In this document: positions 1-7,907 of the stretch, piece after piece
How the letters are laid out: the number at the start of each line of letters is the position of its first letter
How positions within the stretch are numbered: position 1 is the stretch's first letter
Assembly (NCBI GenBank): GCA_000964245.1
Contig: LANB01000001.1
Location: forward strand, 2,818,392-2,882,391
Reading direction: 5' to 3'
From: Cellvibrionaceae bacterium 1162T.S.0a.05
GTDB taxonomy: Bacteria > Pseudomonadota > Gammaproteobacteria > Pseudomonadales > Cellvibrionaceae
Length of the DNA: 64,000 bases
Position numbers and translations under genes: made by a program
Notes under the pieces: model-generated
Databases searched by the model: none
The model's input: only the letters and a program-made list of their open reading frames with translations
What the model was told of the DNA's origin: nothing

Positions 1-449
1 AACGCGGTACGCGAGTCGTCGTTGCTGACAGGGTGGGCTTGCCAACTTAATAGCCAGGCGCCTGCTGCGGTATGGGCAATGCCATACGCATAGTGATAGC
101 CGAGTATATCCAGTTCGTTGAACAGGGTGGCGCACAGCGCTTCCAACCCTTTAAAAAGTTTCAGGCAACGGCTGAGCTCCATCAGGATGCCGGGCTCATT
201 GCTATTTTGCTGGCGTTCGATATAAGGGCTGAAGTGGTAGCAGCAGGCTTCCAACAACTTAAGTGCTTGCTCTTCGCAATGTTTGTCGCGCTTGTATACC
301 TCCGTCGAACTTTCTATATTGGCTATGTCGTCTACATTGCTTATGTTCCCTGCATCCGTATAAGGGGCGCGACGGTTTTGGCCTTGTGCTTCGAGGCTGA
401 GACAAGGAAAGCGCAGGGCGAGCCATAGAGGGTTGCGGGGAGTCGACAC
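1..449 (-). CDS. imuB: ImuB, Y-family polymerase-like protein of SOS mutagenesis (N-terminal part, cut by window edge)
   Basis: The minus strand is open from a GTG at 449 to the window edge (about 149 codons). The translation begins VSTPRNPLWLALRFPCLSLE, the usual ImuB opening with the LWLALxFPxLxLE motif, and continues with the ECSR-like segment (MELSRCLKLFKG, then GIAHTAAGAWLLS). ImuB is a catalytically inactive Y-family polymerase relative. It bridges ImuA and the error-prone polymerase DnaE2 at lesions. A second in-frame GTG lies at 458, but 449 fits the family start better. A LexA box ends 15 bp upstream. imuA, normally directly upstream in the same operon, is here 1.7 kb away beyond sulP. 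Downstream dnaE2 would lie outside the window. The family call is confident; the exact start is not. Confidence 0.85.
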   Translation of the reverse strand, partial: MSTPRNPLWLALRFPCLSLEAQGQNRRAPYTDAGNISNVDDIANIESSTEVYKRDKHCEEQALKLLEACCYHFSPYIERQQNSNEPGILMELSRCLKLFKGLEALCATLFNELDILGYHYAYGIAHTAAGAWLLSWQAHPVSNDDSRTA

Positions 450-463
450 GGGGTTCACAAGTG

Positions 464-479
464 CTGTAAATAAATACAG
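464..479. promoter_or_regulatory. LexA (SOS) box upstream of imuB
   Basis: CTGT-AAATAAAT-ACAG is a perfect match to the gammaproteobacterial LexA consensus CTGT-N8-ACAG. On the minus strand it overlaps a TATACT -10 element (483-478), so LexA binding should block RNA polymerase. Transcription would start near 470, giving a very short leader before the GTG at 449. The box also lies 60 bp upstream of sulP on the plus strand, so an effect on sulP is possible but not shown. Confidence 0.82.
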
Positions 480-539
480 TATATCGTTTGTGGGTGATAA
501 ATCCATATTGAATTTTCCGGGGTAGGAGGAGACTGAAGT

Positions 540-2144
540 ATGCTGTTGCGGGGGGATTTTCTTGGCGGGCTCACCGCTGCCATTGTCGCATTGCCACTCG
601 CACTGGCTCTGGGGGTAGCGTCGGGCCTTGGGCCCATGGCGGGCATTTACGGGGCGATCACAGTTGGCTTTTTTGCCGCGCTTTTTGGGGGGACGCCAAC
701 ACAGATCTCGGGGCCAACGGGACCGATGACGGTTGTCATGGTTACTGTTCTTGTCGCCTTCCCGCAGCGCCCGGAACTGGCGTTTTTGTGTGTCAGTCTG
801 GCTGGCGTGTTTCAATTGTTGTTCGGGGTTTTTAAGTTCGGACGCTATATCAAGCTGGTACCCCACCCGGTGGTTTCGGGTTTTATGACTGGGATCGGGG
901 TTATTGTGATTATTCTCGAATTGGGGCATGCCCTCGGGCACGAGTTACCTCAAGGCGATACTCTGGTAAAACTTTCGGCAGTCAGCGCGTTAATCGCCAA
1001 CATTAATTGGCATGCATTTGCCCTGTGTGCGTTGACATTGGCGGTGAATTATCTTGTCCCGAAAAGTGTGCGCAAATTTTTACCTGCGGCGCTGGTTGCA
1101 ATTGTTGTCGGCAGTTTGCTGGGGTATTTTGTTTTTCCTCAGGCACCAACGATAGGCGACATTCCGGGGGGCTTGCCCCGGCCTTCACTGGCTTTGCCGC
1201 AGCCTCAGGATATTCCCTTGCTGGTTGAGTTTGCTTTAATGCTCGCCTTTCTCGGTGCTATCGATTCACTTTTAACATCGCTTGTTGCAGACAGTATTAC
1301 CCGCACACATCACCATTCGGATAAGGAGTTAATGGGGCAAGGTGTCGGGAATTTTTTTAGTGGCTTGCTGGGTGGTCTACCAGGTGCCGGGGCCACCATG
1401 CGCACTATGGTCAATATTCGAGCGGGCGCGACCAGCCGTCTTTCGGGCATGATTCATGCGCTGGTTTTATTGGCCATTGTGTTGCTATTTGCTGATGTTG
1501 CTGAAAATATTCCCAAAGCGGTATTGGCAGGTATTTTGATAAAGGTCGGTATAGAAATTATCGACTGGTCATATCTAAAACGTATTTCCAGTGCTCCCAG
1601 GAGCAGTGTTGTGATTATGTTTTTAACTCTGATCATTGCCGTGTTTGTGGACCTCATTGTTGCTGTTGCCGTCGGTGTGATTGCGTCCTCGTTAATTTTT
1701 GTTGCACGTACAGCAGATGAGCAGCTTAAAAATGCTAAATTGGCCTACGGTGCAGACCAGGGTGTTGACCTCCTGGAAGAGGAAAAACGTATTCTTGAAA
1801 AGGCTGATGGACGTATTGTTTTGTTTTATATGGAGGGGCCACTAAGTTTTGGTTCCGCGAGAGATGTATCTCGCCTTTTATCCGGGCGTAAGCAGACAGA
1901 TGTTTTAATTATTGATTTTTCAAGCATTCCTTTTATTGATAGTACTGCAGGTTTTTCACTTGAAGAGCTTGTTTTACGGCAACGAGAAGCAAACGACCCA
2001 CTCTTGTTTACCAATATGCGGGAAAATGTCAAAGCGTTTCTAAAGAAGATGGGAGTGTTGGATTTGCTTCCGGAATCACACATTTTGTCTTCCCGTTTGG
2101 ATGCCTTTAAAAAAGCGGAGGCTTTGCTCAAACAGCGAGCTTGA
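540..2144 (+). CDS. SulP family inorganic anion transporter (SLC26-like) with C-terminal STAS domain
   Basis: A 534-residue inner-membrane transporter. The N-terminus (RGDFLGGLTAAIVALPLALA) is the SulP first helix. It is followed by the conserved TPTQISGPTGPM loop and about 10-12 hydrophobic segments to residue ~400. A cytosolic STAS domain occupies roughly residues 430-530 (DVLIIDFSSIPFIDSTAG). Family members carry bicarbonate, sulfate or C4-dicarboxylates. The substrate cannot be read from the sequence, and no carbonic anhydrase gene is adjacent to support a bicarbonate role. A good Shine-Dalgarno (GTAGGAGGAG) precedes the ATG. The gene sits between imuB and imuA, on the opposite strand, splitting a normally contiguous SOS operon. 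It ends 40 bp from the end of imuA (convergent). Confidence 0.93.
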   Translation: MLLRGDFLGGLTAAIVALPLALALGVASGLGPMAGIYGAITVGFFAALFGGTPTQISGPTGPMTVVMVTVLVAFPQRPELAFLCVSLAGVFQLLFGVFKFGRYIKLVPHPVVSGFMTGIGVIVIILELGHALGHELPQGDTLVKLSAVSALIANINWHAFALCALTLAVNYLVPKSVRKFLPAALVAIVVGSLLGYFVFPQAPTIGDIPGGLPRPSLALPQPQDIPLLVEFALMLAFLGAIDSLLTSLVADSITRTHHHSDKELMGQGVGNFFSGLLGGLPGAGATMRTMVNIRAGATSRLSGMIHALVLLAIVLLFADVAENIPKAVLAGILIKVGIEIIDWSYLKRISSAPRSSVVIMFLTLIIAVFVDLIVAVAVGVIASSLIFVARTADEQLKNAKLAYGADQGVDLLEEEKRILEKADGRIVLFYMEGPLSFGSARDVSRLLSGRKQTDVLIIDFSSIPFIDSTAGFSLEELVLRQREANDPLLFTNMRENVKAFLKKMGVLDLLPESHILSSRLDAFKKAEALLKQRA

Positions 2145-2184
2145 GCATTTTGTTCTGAAAACAACGGTATTTTTCTCCCCGGCC

Positions 2185-2886
2185 TTACTTGCTGAATTGT
2201 GAGCTCTTGATGCCGGTTTTATTTACTCTGTTATTGGTATGTTGCCAGTTTTTTGTTAGCGGTAGACGAAGGCTGCGGCTGGCGAACATGCCGCGTTGTT
2301 TGAAAAATTCTATGTCAAGAGTCTGTTCGGAAAACGCCAGGCTAAAACGCAGTGGCGCCGGTGAGCTTTGCTTACGGCTGTAGGCCGGCCTTAATAGATA
2401 ATAAAGTGCAGCGCCCTCGGCGCAGGCGAGCTGACATTTACGTAGCTCGCTGTAGCTCAGCTTGAAGTGGCCCTGCCAGGCTAATAATAGTTGGCAGTGT
2501 GCTGAACGTGTTAATTCAATAAACGCCGCGAGAAAATCCTGTTTGTTTTGGCTTTCAATGATCACTAATTGATTGAGAGCCAGCCCCTGTTGAATCAGTG
2601 CCGGGGCGAAGGGTTGAGCTGGTGGGTTCAGTAAAATAAAAAAACCATTGGGCTCCTGGGTGTGCAGGTGCTGGATAAGTGGCGCAAATAAAAACCATTC
2701 GCCGGCCACATGCTCGTGTAGCAGGCAGGCTTCCAATAAATGGCTGCGTGGCCAGCCGCCGTTCATCAGGGCTTTGTCGCAGCTGGCAAAGCCGCTGCTT
2801 TCACACGCCTGGGGCAGGAAGACACGGGAGTGGCCGCGCCAAATATCACCACGCCGTAATAGTTGTTCAAGGGACGGTTTTGTCAT
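2185..2886 (-). CDS. imuA: ImuA, RecA-like SOS-mutagenesis accessory protein
   Basis: A 233-residue protein of the ImuA/SulA-like family. Its N-terminal pattern LLRRGDIWRG...FLPQ followed by ...SGFASCDKALMNGGWPRSHLLEA matches the family, where a RecA-related fold supports ImuB/DnaE2 translesion synthesis. The recognisable order is the WRG motif near residue 16, a degenerate Walker-A-like region around residues 44-52, and a basic C-terminus. Length is typical. The ATG at 2886 lies 12 bp inside a perfect LexA box, so expression should be SOS-inducible. imuB is not next in the operon but stands 1.7 kb away on the same strand with its own LexA box. Confidence 0.85.
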   Translation of the reverse strand: MTKPSLEQLLRRGDIWRGHSRVFLPQACESSGFASCDKALMNGGWPRSHLLEACLLHEHVAGEWFLFAPLIQHLHTQEPNGFFILLNPPAQPFAPALIQQGLALNQLVIIESQNKQDFLAAFIELTRSAHCQLLLAWQGHFKLSYSELRKCQLACAEGAALYYLLRPAYSRKQSSPAPLRFSLAFSEQTLDIEFFKQRGMFASRSLRLPLTKNWQHTNNRVNKTGIKSSQFSK

Positions 2887-2898
2887 AACTCAAAAATA

Positions 2899-2940
2899 CT
2901 GTATATAACAACAGTATATCAGTGGGTGTCTGAAGTGCAA
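2899..2940 (-). promoter_or_regulatory. imuA promoter with overlapping LexA box
   Basis: The LexA box CTGT-ATATAACA-ACAG is at 2899-2914. Reading the minus strand, a -35-like TTGCAC (2940-2935) and a -10 TATACT (2918-2913) are separated by 16 bp, and the -10 runs directly into the LexA box. This is the same arrangement as at imuB (TATACTGT...), so both promoters look repressed by LexA in the same register. The predicted leader is about 20 nt. Confidence 0.82.
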
Positions 2941-3058
2941 GAGGAAATGCGCCAGGTAAGATACGCCTAAACAGCGAGTGTGGCTATTTTCGTTATCCAA
3001 TCTCACAAAGAACGTCCACCATCTATACTGAAAATATCGCGAATTTTCAGGTAGAACA

Positions 3059-4756
3059 ATGACTTCAGAAATAAATGGTGAAAAGCGCCGCCCCTTGGTA
3101 GGAATTTACACGCCGATGTTGGAAGGCTTTTATTATGGAGAAATAGTCGGCCAGATTCTTACACTCTGTCACATCAAACATTATCGGGTTGTGATCATCA
3201 AAACCGGCGACTATGGAAATTTTAATTCCCATATTAACGTTGATGATATGGATATGGTGATTGTCATTCGCAACGCAATCCATACCGAAATGGCCAAAGC
3301 ATTGTTGGAGGCTGGCAAGAGAGTGGTGTCCATATCTTACGATTACTTTCCTCTCAAAATTCCACTGGTAACGAGTGATCATGCTGCTGGTATTGAGTTG
3401 ATAATCAATCATCTGAAGGGCGCTGGCCACAATAAATTTGTATTCATTGGGAATCTGACTAATTTTGATATCCGCAAGCGCTATGAAGAATTTAGTGAGC
3501 AAATTGAAAAAGCCGGCTTGGAAACCGCCGAATGCGAAGTCATCCAGGTTGCAGATGATCTGGTGAGCGGCGGTTATGAAGGTGCGGATAAATATGTTGA
3601 ACAAACCTGTACCGCGACGGCAGTAATATGTGGAACCTCCATGAATGGCATAGGCTTTACCGAACGCCTTGAAAAACACAGCGTTGACCTTAAGGGTTTG
3701 GTGGCTGTTGCGGGCTTTGATGCAATTTCATTTATTCCGGTATTGGAGCCGGGAATAGCGACAGTTGACCAGAACCTGAATTTGATTGCACACAAAGCCT
3801 TGAGTCTCGTGGAAAATTCGTTGCAGGAAAATGAAAAACAACACTGTCATCTGGTTGCCCCCAAACTGATCTGTGAAGAATCCGGATTTGCGAAATCGGA
3901 AGAGGCGTATCTGGCTACATCTTTCGAATTGGCAGAGCTTTACAATGCGAACTACATGAAGAGTGTGCTTTGTAATGTCAGTGAATGGGTGCGCTCAATT
4001 GCCAGTCGTAAATTGGATAACATAATGATGTTGCGGCCGCTGTTTCAACGCATGCTATCTGCGGCGAGCATATCGCGTTCGGTTAGAGGAAAAAGCGGAA
4101 ATCAATATCTTGTTTACACAAAAATCATTGGCCTGAAAAGTGTACAGCGTGTCGATGTTAAAGACCCTGCAAGTGTCAGCCCTGAAGCAAAATTTCCTTG
4201 TGCCTTCAGCGAATTAAAACCCCAGGAGTACGATGTTGTTATGCACCTCCCGCGGCTGGTGAATAACCGCTTGTGGGGATTTATTTCTACGTATGGCAAG
4301 GCAGAAAATAGCAAGTTACCGTGCAGTTATACGGGGTTTACAACCTATCTAAATCAGATTGTGGATTTAATGGGGCAGCAGGCCCACCTGGAACCAAAGG
4401 GGTCGGAAGAAAACACTGCTGTCGAGTTAGCCAGGAAAAAAGTGGAAGGCGAAATTTTATGGAATATTAATACCAATGAAGTTGTGTGGGGGGATAAAGC
4501 GTTGGAAATTTTGGGGTTTACAAAGGAGCTGGAACAGAAAATATATAAACATATGGATATGTACGACCGCGTGTATGACGAGGATGTTGGCCTACTTAGG
4601 GACTACCTGTTGGGCGATAAGAATCGTGACGTGCCAGTTCAGGTTCGTTATAAACAAAAATCCAGAGAACTTGTGGACTGCGAGCTGCACGCTCTAGGCG
4701 AAGATGAGAATCAATTCACCCGTATTAAAATATCTGTCTCAATAGCAGGAGAGTAA
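3059..4756 (+). CDS. LacI-type periplasmic-binding-like sensor without HTH, with C-terminal PAS domain
   Basis: A 565-residue protein with no signal peptide or membrane segment, so cytosolic. Residues ~10-285 read as a LacI/PBP1-like ligand-binding fold: RRPLVGIYTP at the start, VTSDHAAGIELIINHL (the hinge-side SD...G motif), the FIGN strand, and GFDAISFIPVLEPGIATVDQ near the end. The N-terminal LacI HTH is absent, so it is not a classical repressor. Residues ~290-455 are unassigned. Residues ~460-562 look like a PAS_3 domain (WNINTNEVVWGDKALEILGF...YDRVYDEDVG). It is followed after 3 bp by the membrane coiled-coil protein, so the two are probably co-translated and work together. A sugar ligand is an inference from the fold only. 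Confidence 0.72.
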   Translation: MTSEINGEKRRPLVGIYTPMLEGFYYGEIVGQILTLCHIKHYRVVIIKTGDYGNFNSHINVDDMDMVIVIRNAIHTEMAKALLEAGKRVVSISYDYFPLKIPLVTSDHAAGIELIINHLKGAGHNKFVFIGNLTNFDIRKRYEEFSEQIEKAGLETAECEVIQVADDLVSGGYEGADKYVEQTCTATAVICGTSMNGIGFTERLEKHSVDLKGLVAVAGFDAISFIPVLEPGIATVDQNLNLIAHKALSLVENSLQENEKQHCHLVAPKLICEESGFAKSEEAYLATSFELAELYNANYMKSVLCNVSEWVRSIASRKLDNIMMLRPLFQRMLSAASISRSVRGKSGNQYLVYTKIIGLKSVQRVDVKDPASVSPEAKFPCAFSELKPQEYDVVMHLPRLVNNRLWGFISTYGKAENSKLPCSYTGFTTYLNQIVDLMGQQAHLEPKGSEENTAVELARKKVEGEILWNINTNEVVWGDKALEILGFTKELEQKIYKHMDMYDRVYDEDVGLLRDYLLGDKNRDVPVQVRYKQKSRELVDCELHALGEDENQFTRIKISVSIAGE

Positions 4757-4759
4757 ATC

Positions 4760-6691
4760 GTGAACGCTGATTTACTTTCTTTTTTATTGGTTCTACTAAT
4801 TATTAGTATGTTCCTTAATTTGTTTTTTATAAACTCGAAGTTGCTTGGAAAGGTTCGGGATAGAAGGCTTGAAAAACAAGCGCCAGATATCATTAAAAAA
4901 TTCCTGAGCTCACAGGCATACAAAACATCAAATAGTCATAAATTTCACTATGTTCCTGATCTCAATGGTTTGGTTGTTAAGTTTCGCACGGCCTATCTTA
5001 GGATTGAGGAGAAATGTATTGATAGAAAAATCGATTCCAACGAATACTGGAACCTTCTCAATTCAAAACTGAATGAATTGTTTAAGTTGGTGTCGGCCTT
5101 TGTGGGTAATAAGCATATTGTTAGTGTAAAGAAAAAGGTTGATTTAATAAAAAGCCTGGTGAAAGAGTCGGCAACAGGTGGTGACAAGAAAAAAATATAT
5201 GAATGTCTGGATCGTTTTTATGAGGTGTGTGACAGCAATTCTAACGAGAAGAAGCTGCAAGAGTACGATAAAAAACTCAATAAAATAATTATGCGTTTTA
5301 CTGACAAGTGCTATGCGAGGCTGGATAAGCTAATCAACCTGAATTGTGATTATTTGGATTCAGGCCGGGGGGCAATTAAAGGTCTGGAAGAATCTGCGAT
5401 AAATATGGAGAAAATTACGGAAGCAGTTGGCCAGATACGGGGTGAGGCAAAGGACACTATCGAGCAGTGTAAGTCAAACAGTCAACAAATTAAGGAGGGT
5501 GTAAATAATGTTAAAAGCTCGCTTCAACAATTAGAGGAAAAGGTTTTTACAATAAAGGATGCCGATGAGGTTGAAATGCGGGGTGAAAAGGCAGATGACT
5601 CAAGTGAAGGCTTGACTAAGCTGTCGGAGGAGATTCAGGAACAAAGTGAAAAGGAAATCGCACGATTGCGTTCGGTAATCGACAATCAAAAGGGTGTGAT
5701 TCTTGATCTCGAAGAAAAAATCAGTGTGATGATAGAGGGGCTGGAGGCTGAAAATGCCGAAGACCTTTCGGAAGAGAAGCGGTTAAGGAATCAATCTCTT
5801 ATAGATGGTTTGCAAGCAAATTTGCGGGATGCTGAATATTGTATCTCCCTATTGGAACAGGAGGTTGAAGCGCTCAAGAATAAATCTGAAGGGGTAAACA
5901 AGGAGTTTGAAAGGCTCAGCGAAAAAGAGGTGTTCCCGGTTGAGGGCGAGGATGTTGCGAGGCTAGAGGAAGTTGTTGAAGATTTAAAAGTAGATGTGGA
6001 GAGTAAGTCCATAGAAAACGACTTGCTGAAAACAGTGTCCGAGTTTTCTTCGGAGATTTTTAGCGGTGAAACCTATGAAGACCTGTCGCTGCTAATGTAT
6101 GAAACCATAATGGCAATGGGCGTGAATGTCGTGCTTAGAGTATATTCGCCATCGCGCACATTCGAAGTGTGCGCATCGGGTAAAATTCCTGCAAAGTTGA
6201 GCACAGTTATTGATAGTCTGCAAATAAATGAAACGAGTATGGGGGGCGCTTCATTTTTTTTCAAATACAAGAATTTTGGCGGTGCGATCAGTCCGGCAAA
6301 TGCTGGCAAGTTGAGCGATGCACAAATTGAGCATGTGCTTATTACTACCGGGATTGCGGACAGGATGTTCGACAATATTCATTTGCGGCAAAAAAGCAGG
6401 GCGCAGCTCCAAAAGATGGACACTTGTGAAAACACCATAAAACAAACCTTCTCGGATGTTGATTTTGCGCTCGATAAGATCAATGGAAACTCTAAACAAG
6501 TAATAGAGAGCAGTTTTAAACAGTTATTGGAATTGGCCAAACAATCGGGAATGAATGCTGCTCACCTCGCCAAAATAAGAAGCCTGGAAAGCAATGCGCT
6601 GGACGAATTAAACAGCGAAAACATCACGCGTTTGAAAGTGAAAAAAGCCTTTCTTGAAACCTTGAAGCAATTGGAAGGAATTCAACACTAA
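4760..6691 (+). CDS. Membrane-anchored coiled-coil protein with GAF-like region, partner of the LacI-like sensor
   Basis: A 643-residue protein of unknown function. Residues ~4-28 form one strongly hydrophobic helix at the extreme N-terminus, followed by basic residues (GKVRDRRLEKQ), consistent with an N-out single-pass anchor and a large cytosolic body. Residues ~180-430 are highly charged with long Glu/Lys-rich heptad-like stretches (SEEIQEQSEKEIARLRSVI), so coiled coil is likely. Residues ~440-560 have an alpha/beta pattern resembling a GAF domain (VNVVLRVYSPS, GGASFFFKYKNFGGAI). The C-terminus is helical. No kinase, GGDEF, HD or methyl-accepting signature is seen. Start is GTG, 3 bp after the upstream stop codon. 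It probably transmits or scaffolds a signal read by the upstream sensor (inference). Confidence 0.6.
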   Translation: MNADLLSFLLVLLIISMFLNLFFINSKLLGKVRDRRLEKQAPDIIKKFLSSQAYKTSNSHKFHYVPDLNGLVVKFRTAYLRIEEKCIDRKIDSNEYWNLLNSKLNELFKLVSAFVGNKHIVSVKKKVDLIKSLVKESATGGDKKKIYECLDRFYEVCDSNSNEKKLQEYDKKLNKIIMRFTDKCYARLDKLINLNCDYLDSGRGAIKGLEESAINMEKITEAVGQIRGEAKDTIEQCKSNSQQIKEGVNNVKSSLQQLEEKVFTIKDADEVEMRGEKADDSSEGLTKLSEEIQEQSEKEIARLRSVIDNQKGVILDLEEKISVMIEGLEAENAEDLSEEKRLRNQSLIDGLQANLRDAEYCISLLEQEVEALKNKSEGVNKEFERLSEKEVFPVEGEDVARLEEVVEDLKVDVESKSIENDLLKTVSEFSSEIFSGETYEDLSLLMYETIMAMGVNVVLRVYSPSRTFEVCASGKIPAKLSTVIDSLQINETSMGGASFFFKYKNFGGAISPANAGKLSDAQIEHVLITTGIADRMFDNIHLRQKSRAQLQKMDTCENTIKQTFSDVDFALDKINGNSKQVIESSFKQLLELAKQSGMNAAHLAKIRSLESNALDELNSENITRLKVKKAFLETLKQLEGIQH

Positions 6692-6756
6692 CCGATTTTG
6701 GCCTGGATGCCGGATAAGCCTCTACAGTACCTGCGGTTTAACAAATGAAATAGTCA

Positions 6757-7665
6757 TTAGCTTGCGGCCACCAGTTCAGCCATGGAAGTGATCGCTGTCG
6801 CGCCACCAATGCGAACAGGAATACTTTCAGTCCCCAGATTATCCATTTCCAGATGAATAAGACTTTGGCGTGCGTTGTTTGCACCACGGCGTACACTGAA
6901 GGCATGTGTGCCCTGCTGTACGGAGCGCTGTTGGCACAGGTAGGCAGCGAAGGCTGGCATAGCTTCGCCAATTGCGGGGTCCGCGGAGGCACCGCTGACG
7001 CGCTCAAGTAAGCGTGCGTGAAAATCACCGCCTTTATTGTCCGTGTTGGGAGCAAAGAGGAGAATTGAATCCACCAGGCTTTGGGGCATGGAGCTGTGGC
7101 TCCATTCCCGATTGTGAAAGGAAGCTTCGCGCAAAGCGTGGTAGGACTTGAGTGGCACAAATAAATAGGGTTTGCCACAACTGACAATGAGGCAGCTATA
7201 GCGAGAAGAAGCGATATCCGAGGCCGCAAGCCCAATCGTGGCGGCTATTTCTTCGGCGCTTGGGGTATAGCGGTCGATTGAGGGGGTGATTTTCTGGCTG
7301 ATCAGCAGCGGGTAGTGCTCACGCTGGAAGTTAACATTCACTTCGGCCTCGCCATCGGCCAGGAGAAAGCTGAAGTCCGCCTTGTTGTCATTTAGCGCTA
7401 CGCGCCCGGTTTTCAGTAGGCCGCTGGCTGCCGCCAGCATGGCATGGGAACCGGTGGTCGCCGCCCGACCTTCGTGGAAAGTTTGTAATCTGAAGCTGCC
7501 CGCCGGGGTGGCGCGTGCGAAAACCACATCTGAGGCAAGCATTTCGCCTGCGAGCATATCGGCCTGCTTGTCGTCAATGGACTCAGCATGGGGAAAAACG
7601 GCTACGGGAACGCCGGAATAGGGTTTCTCAGCGAAGGCATCAATAATGTAATACTGATTATTCAT
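6757..7665 (-). CDS. PhzF family isomerase/epimerase-like protein
   Basis: A 302-residue cytosolic protein with the two-lobed PhzF fold. The N-terminus YYIIDAFAEKPYSGVPVAVF is the family hallmark. The catalytic-glutamate position is E41 (AGEMLASDVVF), and GSHAMLAAASGL and SADPAIGEAMPAFAAYL mark the two pseudo-symmetric glycine-rich loops. In PhzF these loops act in isomerisation of a small substrate. Here the usual GHATLA and DPVTGSA motifs are altered (GSHAMLA, DPAIGEA), so the substrate is likely different from phenazine precursors. No phenazine genes are nearby. It stands alone on the minus strand, divergent from rpsB. Confidence 0.85.
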   Translation of the reverse strand: MNNQYYIIDAFAEKPYSGVPVAVFPHAESIDDKQADMLAGEMLASDVVFARATPAGSFRLQTFHEGRAATTGSHAMLAAASGLLKTGRVALNDNKADFSFLLADGEAEVNVNFQREHYPLLISQKITPSIDRYTPSAEEIAATIGLAASDIASSRYSCLIVSCGKPYLFVPLKSYHALREASFHNREWSHSSMPQSLVDSILLFAPNTDNKGGDFHARLLERVSGASADPAIGEAMPAFAAYLCQQRSVQQGTHAFSVRRGANNARQSLIHLEMDNLGTESIPVRIGGATAITSMAELVAAS

Positions 7666-7750
7666 GGCATGTTCTCACGCTATAGCGTTATTGTTCTGCC
7701 AGTTTATCGCCCCTGGCCGGGCTTGTCTGCTTTTCGTTTGGTCAACAATA

Positions 7751-7759
7751 TGGTATAAA
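7751..7759 (+). promoter_or_regulatory. Extended -10 promoter of rpsB-tsf
   Basis: TGG-TATAAA is an extended -10 element (TGn plus TATAAA). The -35 region 17 bp upstream (TTTTCG) is weak, as is usual with extended -10 promoters. Transcription would begin near 7766 and leave a leader of about 140 nt before rpsB. Confidence 0.5.
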
Positions 7760-7765
7760 GCGCGC

Positions 7766-7907
7766 CCGGCTTTGGGGCGCATTGTCGCAATGAGGCCGGT
7801 TTACGATTAACTAATGTCGCACATATACCGACACGTTGACCTGGGTGCCGCACTGCGGTTGGTTTGCGGGGTATATGGAGGCTTAACCCAACAGACAGGA
7901 AAATACT
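7766..7907 (+). ncRNA. rpsB 5' leader, probable S2 autoregulatory RNA (t44-like)
   Basis: The 140-nt untranslated leader between the predicted promoter and rpsB is GC-rich and contains short complementary blocks (GGTGCCGCACTGCGGTTGG, then GGGGTATATGGAGGC). In gammaproteobacteria the rpsB leader (Rfam t44/S2 leader) binds S2 and represses its own translation. Assignment here rests on position, length and structure potential; I could not score it against the covariance model. Confidence 0.4.

Noticed and set aside
72-428. 118-codon plus-strand frame
   Set aside because: It is opposite the recognisable ImuB coding sequence and has no family features of its own.
1007-1228. Cys-rich 73-codon plus-strand frame inside sulP
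   Set aside because: Shifted frame of a well-supported SulP gene; Cys-rich content comes from the reading frame.
2153-2180. Possible terminator between sulP and imuA
   Set aside because: Only a 5-bp stem (TTGTT/AACAA) and a poor T tract; not convincing.
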